Source: a bacterium ADurb.Bin236 (GTDB lineage: Bacteria; UBP15; UBA6099). From it: DNA of 39,751 nucleotides. Each line of letters starts with the position of its first letter. Position 1 is the stretch's first letter. The stretch is from positions 1 through 39,751 of the forward strand of contig MWCD01000037.1 of assembly GCA_002069885.1 (NCBI GenBank). The letters are read 5' to 3'. The notes beneath the pieces were generated by a model. That model had not been told where the DNA came from, ran no database searches, and saw nothing but the letters and a program-made list of their open reading frames with translations. Shown in pieces: positions 34,761 through 39,751 of the stretch. The position numbers and the translations under genes are program-made.

Positions 34761-34946
34761 GTGTCGACGAAAGCGCACTACCTGAAATCGCAGAAACAGC
34801 CGAAGTTTTCGACGCGCGCTAAGAACAGATGCAAGATATGCGGAAGGCCGCGCGGCTATCTGAGAAAATTCGGAATATGCAGAATATGCTTCCGCACGCT
34901 TGCCAACGAAGGGCAGATACCGGGCGTCGTAAAGGCGAGCTGGTAA
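34761..34946 (+). CDS. rpsZ: 30S ribosomal protein S14, zinc type
   Basis: 61 residues from GTG with AAGGAAGAGG upstream. It is the short zinc form: [20 protein letters not shown] holds two CxxC pairs. The ending is the usual [18 protein letters not shown]33 in this window also keeps its zinc ligands, so the organism relies on zinc-type copies at least here. Confidence 0.97.
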   Translation: MSTKAHYLKSQKQPKFSTRAKNRCKICGRPRGYLRKFGICRICFRTLANEGQIPGVVKASW

Positions 34947-34972
34947 ACAATCAGGAGTAGAGGGCCAAAGAC

Positions 34973-35371
34973 ATGGGTATGACAGATCCTATAGCGGATA
35001 TGCTGACAAGAATAAGGAACGCTCAGCGCCAGAACTTCGAGTCTGTGGAACTGCCGGCCTCGAAGATGAAACTTGAGATGCTGAAGATAATGAAAGCCGA
35101 GGGCTTCATCAAGAATTACGCCGTGCGGAAGCGCAAATCGCACAACGTGATCAAGGTGTTCCTCAAGTACGGGCCTGACGGCGAGCCGGCGATAGAAAGG
35201 CTTGCAAGAGTCAGCAAGCCCAGCCGAAGAACGTATATCGACAAGAGGAGCATACCTCTCGTGGCCGGCGGAATGGGGATGGCGATAATCTCCACGTCGG
35301 GCGGGCTGATGACGTCGCAGGAGGCGCGCAAGAAAGGCGTCGGCGGCGAACTGATATGCACTATGTGGTGA
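34973..35371 (+). CDS. rpsH: 30S ribosomal protein S8
   Basis: 132 residues. MTDPIADMLTRIRNAQ near the start and ISTSGGLMTSQEARKKGVGG with ELICTMW at the end are canonical. S8 binds helix 21 of 16S rRNA and regulates the spc operon in E. coli; no such site was identified here. AGGAG lies upstream. A GTG-free 53-bp gap follows. Confidence 0.97.
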   Translation: MGMTDPIADMLTRIRNAQRQNFESVELPASKMKLEMLKIMKAEGFIKNYAVRKRKSHNVIKVFLKYGPDGEPAIERLARVSKPSRRTYIDKRSIPLVAGGMGMAIISTSGGLMTSQEARKKGVGGELICTMW

Positions 35372-35424
35372 CGGAGGGGCGCTGCCGCCGCCGTCCGCAA
35401 TCAAAAACCGGGAAGTGAAGCGAG

Positions 35425-35961
35425 ATGTCAAGAATAGGAAAACTGAAAATTGATCTGCCGAAGGGCGCGACTGTTGACATAAAAGACGGAAGCGTGAAAA
35501 TGAAAGGCGGACTCGGAGAAATGAGTTGGCAGTTGCCTCCGGGGATCACTGTCGAACAGGACGGCTCCGAACTGCGCGTCATCCGCGCCAAGGAAGACAA
35601 GAAAACGCGCGCGTTGCACGGTCTTTCCCGCGCGTTGATAGCGAATATGGCAAAAGGCGTGACCGAGGGCTTCAGCAAAACGCTTGAGATTCAGGGCGTA
35701 GGGTACAAAGCCGAAATGAAGAAAGACAAACTTGCGCTTTTCGTCGGCTATTCGCATCCCGTAGAGTTCGAGGCCCCCGAAGGCATAACATTGAAAACAG
35801 AGAACCCGACGACGATAGTAGTGTCCGGAATAGACAAAGGAAGGGTAGGACAGGTTTCAGCTGACATAAGAAAATTCAGGCCACCGGACGCTTACAAAGG
35901 CAAGGGAATAAGATACAAGAACGAGAAGATCAAGCTGAAACCGGGCAAGAGTGGCGCATAA
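35425..35961 (+). CDS. rplF: 50S ribosomal protein L6
   Basis: 178 residues, two tandem L6 folds. [52 protein letters not shown] and the C-terminal signature [20 protein letters not shown] are all present. It overlaps the GTG of rplR by 11 bp. Confidence 0.97.
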   Translation: MSRIGKLKIDLPKGATVDIKDGSVKMKGGLGEMSWQLPPGITVEQDGSELRVIRAKEDKKTRALHGLSRALIANMAKGVTEGFSKTLEIQGVGYKAEMKKDKLALFVGYSHPVEFEAPEGITLKTENPTTIVVSGIDKGRVGQVSADIRKFRPPDAYKGKGIRYKNEKIKLKPGKSGA

Positions 35962-36319
35962 CAGGACAAGACAGGAAGCAAGGATTTTAAGGGCGGACAG
36001 AATCCGCAAGAAAATCAGCGGGACAGCCGAACGGCCCCGCTTGTGCGTGTTCATCAGCAACAAGCAGGTGTACGCGCAGGTGATAGACGACGTGGCCGGC
36101 AGCACGCTGGCGGCGGCGTCCACCCAATCGCCCTCCATCAAAGAAGAGGCGAAGGGCAAAAACATGACGGAAATGGCCAAACTGGTTGGCAAGAGCGTGG
36201 CGCAGGCCGCAATGGAAAAAGGCGTGACCACGGTGGTGTTCGACAAGTCGGGCTATAAGTACGGCAAGAGACTCGGAGCGCTGGCTGACGCCGCGCGCGA
36301 GGCGGGGCTGCAATTCTAA
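35951..36319 (+). CDS. rplR: 50S ribosomal protein L18
   Basis: 122 residues from GTG inside the end of rpl[32 protein letters not shown] and the end [20 protein letters not shown] match L18, which binds 5S rRNA with L5. Coupled to rplF by overlap. Confidence 0.96.
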   Translation: MAHNRTRQEARILRADRIRKKISGTAERPRLCVFISNKQVYAQVIDDVAGSTLAAASTQSPSIKEEAKGKNMTEMAKLVGKSVAQAAMEKGVTTVVFDKSGYKYGKRLGALADAAREAGLQF

Positions 36320-36358
36320 TCGCCCGACATTAGAAGAGGATTAGCTGGGAGCTGACAA

Positions 36359-36994
36359 ATGGGAAAATACAGACAGGCAAGCGCTGAACCGGAAAGCAAA
36401 TTCATCGAAAAGGTGATAAACATCAACCGCGTGGCCAAGGTGGTCAAGGGCGGACGCCGGTTCAGCTTCAGCGCGCTCGTGGTCGTCGGAGACGGAGAGG
36501 GCAATGTCGGACTCGGTTTCGGCAAAGCCAACGAAGTCGCGGAAGCGATACGAAAAGGCGTGGAAGACGGCAAGAAAAACATGTTCAAAGTGCCGATGAA
36601 GGGCACGACGATACCTTACCAGCTCACGGCGGAATGGGGCGCGGCGAAAGTCATGCTCAAACCCGCCTCTCCCGGCACTGGAATCATCGCCGGCGGAGCG
36701 GTGCGCGCTATCGTCGAGGCCTCCGGAATAAAAGACATCCTCACGAAGAACCTCGGCTCCAAGAACCATATCAACACCGCGCGGGCCACCATAGTGGGGC
36801 TGAAAAGCGTCAAGACCGAAGATCAGTTCAAACGGTTGCGTTCACAGGCGGATGACAAGGATTCCGCCAAGCAGCAGGACGAAGAACAAAAGGCTCCGGC
36901 GGCTCAAGCGCCGGCAAAAACGGAAGAGCGGCCCGCCGCGCCCGCCCCTGCGGCGGAAATCCCGGCTGAGACCGTTGAAAACAGGGAAGGCTGA
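36359..36994 (+). CDS. rpsE: 30S ribosomal protein S5 with Ala/Pro/Glu-rich tail
   Basis: 211 residues, against about 165 usually. The double-stranded RNA-binding and C-terminal domains are intact ([76 protein letters not shown]). About 46 extra residues follow ([20 protein letters not shown], ending ETVENREG). rplO begins 2 bp after the stop, so rpmD is absent from its usual place. Confidence 0.96.
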   Translation: MGKYRQASAEPESKFIEKVININRVAKVVKGGRRFSFSALVVVGDGEGNVGLGFGKANEVAEAIRKGVEDGKKNMFKVPMKGTTIPYQLTAEWGAAKVMLKPASPGTGIIAGGAVRAIVEASGIKDILTKNLGSKNHINTARATIVGLKSVKTEDQFKRLRSQADDKDSAKQQDEEQKAPAAQAPAKTEERPAAPAPAAEIPAETVENREG

Positions 36995-36996
36995 TT

Positions 36997-37437
36997 ATGA
37001 AACTGCACGAATTGCCGAAACAGAAAACCGCCACGCCCAAGAAAAGAATAGGACGCGGGCATGGTTCCGGATATGTAAAAACCTCCGGCAAAGGTTCAAA
37101 AGGCCAGAAAGCAAGGGCCGGCGGAGGACTCCCGTTCTACTTTCAGGGCGGCGGCATCTCCATGTTCAGGCGCGTCCCCAAACTCGGCGGGTTCACACCC
37201 GTTGGCAGAGTGGAATACGCGCCGGTTAACGTGGAAGACCTCAATGAGTTCGAAGACGGAACCGAAGTGACGCTCGAGAAACTGGTCGAGGCCGGGATTA
37301 TCAGAAAGACTGAAAAGACGATAAAGATACTGGGTCGCGGCGAACTGAAGAAAAAACTAAAAGTTCACGCACACGCGTGGTCGCAGACCGCGGAGAAAAA
37401 AATCGGGGAGTCCGGCTCGGAACTCATCAAAATCTGA
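36997..37437 (+). CDS. rplO: 50S ribosomal protein L15
   Basis: 146 residues. KKRIGRGHGSGYVKTSGKGS, KGQKARAGGGLPFYFQGGGI and KLGGFTPVGRVEYAPVNVED are the L15 signature. The GGGAAGG site lies within the end of rpsE. secY follows after 1 bp. Confidence 0.96.
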   Translation: MKLHELPKQKTATPKKRIGRGHGSGYVKTSGKGSKGQKARAGGGLPFYFQGGGISMFRRVPKLGGFTPVGRVEYAPVNVEDLNEFEDGTEVTLEKLVEAGIIRKTEKTIKILGRGELKKKLKVHAHAWSQTAEKKIGESGSELIKI

Positions 37438-37438
37438 T

Positions 37439-38698
37439 ATGTTTACAATACTCGCCAACGCATTCAAAGTTCCGGACATACGACGCAAGATGCTGTTCGT
37501 GCTTTACGCTATGGCGTTGTATGCCGCCGGAGCGCACATACCGGTTCCCGGAATAAACAACGACGCTTTGGAAAATCTGATAGGGCAGGGCACGCTGTTC
37601 GGGATGATGGACCTGTTCGTCGGCGGCTCGCTCAGAAGGTTCTCGCTGTTCGCCCTCGGAGTGAACCCGTACATCAACGCGTCCATCATTATGCAGCTTC
37701 TAGCGGTCGTGCTTCCGAAGATAAAAGAGCTTCAGAAGGAAGGCGAAACCGGACGCAAAGTAATCCAGCAGTGGACCAGATACCTGACTGTGGGACTGGC
37801 TTTCTTCCAAGCAATAGGAATGTACACCATGCTCCACGGCAGCGGCGGGATCCTACAGCACGACACGTGGCCTTTCAGAGTTCTGGTCATCTGTTCGCTG
37901 GTGGGCGGCACGCTCTTCCTGATGTGGCTGGGCGAGGAAATCACCAAGAAGGGCGTAGGCAACGGAGTGTCGCTGATAATCTTCTTCGGGATAATAGGCT
38001 CGCTCCCCACTCAGGCTTACCAGACCTTCAAACTGGCCACTTGGAACGACAATAAGGCCGGATTGGTGGCCCTGTTCCTTATCTCGGTTGCAACCATCGC
38101 ATTTATCATCTTCGTGCACCTCGGGCAAAGAAAGATTCCGGTGCAGTATCCCAAGAGGATAGTCGGACGAAAATACTACAGCGGTCAAACCACGTACCTG
38201 CCGCTAAAGGTGAACACCGCCGGCGTCATACCGATCATCTTCGCAATATCAATGCTCATGTTTCCCGCGACGATAGCCACATACGTGCCTTACGACGCGG
38301 TGAAGAAGGCGTTTGCCAATTTTACAAATGATCAGTCCATACTGTACAATGTCATGTATTTTGTTCTCGTATTCCTGTTCACGTTCTTCTACACGGCCGT
38401 TGTGTTCGATCCGAAGGAAGTGGCCGAACAGATGAAAAAACGCGGCGGGTTTATACTCGGATACAGACCGGGAGATCCGACGAGAAGATATCTCGAGCGA
38501 ATCATGGTGCGCATAACATTCATGGGCGCGATGTTCCTCGGATTAATTGCGGTTCTCCCGTCGTTAGTCGTGTATATAACAAAGCTTTCCAGCTTTGGGC
38601 TGGGAGGCACGTCGATACTGATTGTGGTAGGCGTGGCGCTGGACACGGTAAATCAGATAGAAGCGCAGCTGCTGATGAGACACTACGAAGGATTCTAA
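37439..38698 (+). CDS. secY: Preprotein translocase subunit SecY
   Basis: 419 residues with about ten TM helices. SecY is the pore of the Sec channel. The N-terminus FKVPDIRRKMLFVLYAMALY, the plug region GIMDL-like FGMMDLFVGGSLRRFSLFA with LGVNPYINASIIMQLL, and cytosolic loops VGRKYYSGQTTYLPLKVNTA and KRGGFILGYRPGDPTRRYLE are conserved. The ATG is 1 bp after the rplO stop, so it is translationally coupled. Confidence 0.97.
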   Translation: MFTILANAFKVPDIRRKMLFVLYAMALYAAGAHIPVPGINNDALENLIGQGTLFGMMDLFVGGSLRRFSLFALGVNPYINASIIMQLLAVVLPKIKELQKEGETGRKVIQQWTRYLTVGLAFFQAIGMYTMLHGSGGILQHDTWPFRVLVICSLVGGTLFLMWLGEEITKKGVGNGVSLIIFFGIIGSLPTQAYQTFKLATWNDNKAGLVALFLISVATIAFIIFVHLGQRKIPVQYPKRIVGRKYYSGQTTYLPLKVNTAGVIPIIFAISMLMFPATIATYVPYDAVKKAFANFTNDQSILYNVMYFVLVFLFTFFYTAVVFDPKEVAEQMKKRGGFILGYRPGDPTRRYLERIMVRITFMGAMFLGLIAVLPSLVVYITKLSSFGLGGTSILIVVGVALDTVNQIEAQLLMRHYEGF

Positions 38699-38752
38699 GG
38701 GTGAGGCTACGGAGCGGCGCGCCGAAGCGGGCCGCGGGGAGAAGGTGCTGAA

Positions 38753-39400
38753 ATGGCGTTGAATCTGGTAATCTTCGGGCCTCCGGGCGCGGGAAAAGGC
38801 ACTCAGAGCGAGGCGCTCAGGGACAAATACAACCTTGAACATCTCTCGACTGGCGACATGCTTCGGGAAGCCGTGAAAAACGGCACCGAAACAGGGCTTC
38901 TCGCAAAACAGTATATGGAAGGCGGAAAGCTCGTTCCGGACGAAGTCGTCATCAAGATAATCAGCGACAAGGTCGCCACCATAGCGGCGGACAGAGGGAC
39001 TCTGTTCGACGGGTTCCCCAGAACGCTGGATCAGGCGGCCGCGCTTGACAAAGCCCTTGAAGGCAATGGCAGAAAGATTGACGCAGTGGTATTCCTGAAC
39101 GTGCCGGACGAGGAAGTCGTCACAAGGCTTTGCGGGCGCAGAATGTGCCCGGCCTGCAACGCGATATACCATGTGACCGGCAAGCCCCCGAAAAAGGAAG
39201 GCGTATGCGACAACGAAGGCGCGGCGCTCATCCAGAGGGCGGACGACAATGAGACAGTCATCAGGCAGAGGCTCGACACTTATCACAGCCAGACACAGCC
39301 TGTCATCGATTACTATGGGAAGAAGAACCTTCTCAAGGAGGTAGGACTCACCGGCTCACCTCAAGAGACGAGCCGCAAGATATTCGAATATCTCGACTAG
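38753..39400 (+). CDS. adk: Adenylate kinase, zinc-LID type
   Basis: 215 residues, the long-LID form. It interconverts ATP + AMP and 2 ADP. The P-loop is FGPPGAGKGTQSEAL near residues 7-21, the AMP site LSTGDMLREAVKNGT, and LFDGFPRTLDQA. The LID carries CPAC, 16 residues, then CDNE: three Cys ligands with Glu at the position where Gram-positive enzymes often have Asp or Cys. A GGAGAAGG site precedes ATG. The secY-adk-map order is the common bacterial one. Confidence 0.97.
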   Translation: MALNLVIFGPPGAGKGTQSEALRDKYNLEHLSTGDMLREAVKNGTETGLLAKQYMEGGKLVPDEVVIKIISDKVATIAADRGTLFDGFPRTLDQAAALDKALEGNGRKIDAVVFLNVPDEEVVTRLCGRRMCPACNAIYHVTGKPPKKEGVCDNEGAALIQRADDNETVIRQRLDTYHSQTQPVIDYYGKKNLLKEVGLTGSPQETSRKIFEYLD

Positions 39401-39410
39401 GACGCGAAAG

Positions 39411-39751
39411 GTGACCGACGGATACCGGACAAAAACCTCTGAAGAGATCGAGCTGATGCGCCGCTCGGGCAGGTTGCTGGCGGCGACGCACGAGCTTATC
39501 GCAGGGATGATGAAACCGGGAGTTTCGTCGGCGGAACTGGACAGGGCGGCTGAAGAGTTCATCCGGGACGGCGGCGGAAAACCGGCGTTCAAGGGCTACA
39601 GAGGATATCCGGCCACGCTCTGTGTGTCGTTCAACGAACAGGTGGTTCACGGAATACCGGGGCCGAGAAGATTCGTCGAGGGAGACCTTGTGGGAGTAGA
39701 CTGCGGGGCGATCCTCGAAGGCTACTACTCGGACATGGCGGTAACCCACTA
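39411..39751 (+). CDS. map: Type I methionine aminopeptidase (3' partial)
   Basis: 113 codons are visible before the window ends. GTG 39411 is 10 bp after adk. TSEEIELMRRSGRLLAATHE is the usual N-terminus; GYPATLCVSFNEQVVHGIPG contains the conserved substrate-pocket His, and VGVDCGAILEGYYSDMAVTH brings the first metal-binding Asp. The remaining metal ligands lie beyond the window. It removes N-terminal Met from new proteins. Confidence 0.95.
   Translation, partial: MTDGYRTKTSEEIELMRRSGRLLAATHELIAGMMKPGVSSAELDRAAEEFIRDGGGKPAFKGYRGYPATLCVSFNEQVVHGIPGPRRFVEGDLVGVDCGAILEGYYSDMAVTH

Overview
The window is 39.75 kb of chromosomal bacterial DNA, gene-dense and GC-rich. All genes but one read on the plus strand. 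The organism looks like a diderm (Gram-negative-type) bacterium: it has a PorV/UPF0164-like outer-membrane protein, a FlgD-type Ig C-terminal domain and a lysine-rich histone H1-like protein. A textbook sigma-28 promoter implies a flagellar regulon. tRNA genes carry no CCA. TTG and GTG starts are common, and ribosomal genes favour AUA and AGA/AGG codons. The phylum cannot be fixed by eye; candidate lineages such as Elusimicrobiota or Omnitrophota would be reasonable to test.

Region 1 (1-6.3 kb) is accessory-like. It holds the end of a secreted Ig-like protein, a PorV-family protein with a long disordered tail, a one-TM unknown protein and a structured 3' region with a bidirectional terminator. 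Next comes a 59-residue minus-strand gene behind a sigma-28 promoter, then mnmA, a DUF2993/LmeA-like protein and a 63-residue H1-like protein with its own promoter and terminator.

Region 2 (6.4-10.2 kb) is an apparent operon: membrane PIN-TRAM protein, ispF and an RlmB-type rRNA methyltransferase, followed by a B12-binding radical SAM protein.

Region 3 (10.25-39.75 kb) is one continuous translation/transcription supercluster. In order it has tRNA-Thr, Tyr, Gly, Thr and tuf (the same order as E. coli thrU-tyrU-glyT-thrT-tufB), then rpmG, tRNA-Trp, secE, nusG, rplKAJL, rpoBC, rpsL, rpsG, fusA and a second tuf identical to the first. The S10/spc block follows (rpsJ, rplCDWB, rpsS, rplV, rpsC, rplP, rpmC, rpsQ, rplNXE, rpsZ, rpsH, rplF, rplR, rpsE, rplO, secY, adk, map). 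rpmD (L30) is missing and map runs off the end.

No mobile element, CRISPR array or defence system was seen. The most unusual items are the sigma-28 micro-gene, the H1-like protein, the perfectly homogenised tuf pair, a shortened L4, an RpoC insertion, acidic tails on S5 and S17, a 21-codon ORF coupled between S19 and L22, and several strong intergenic RNA hairpins.
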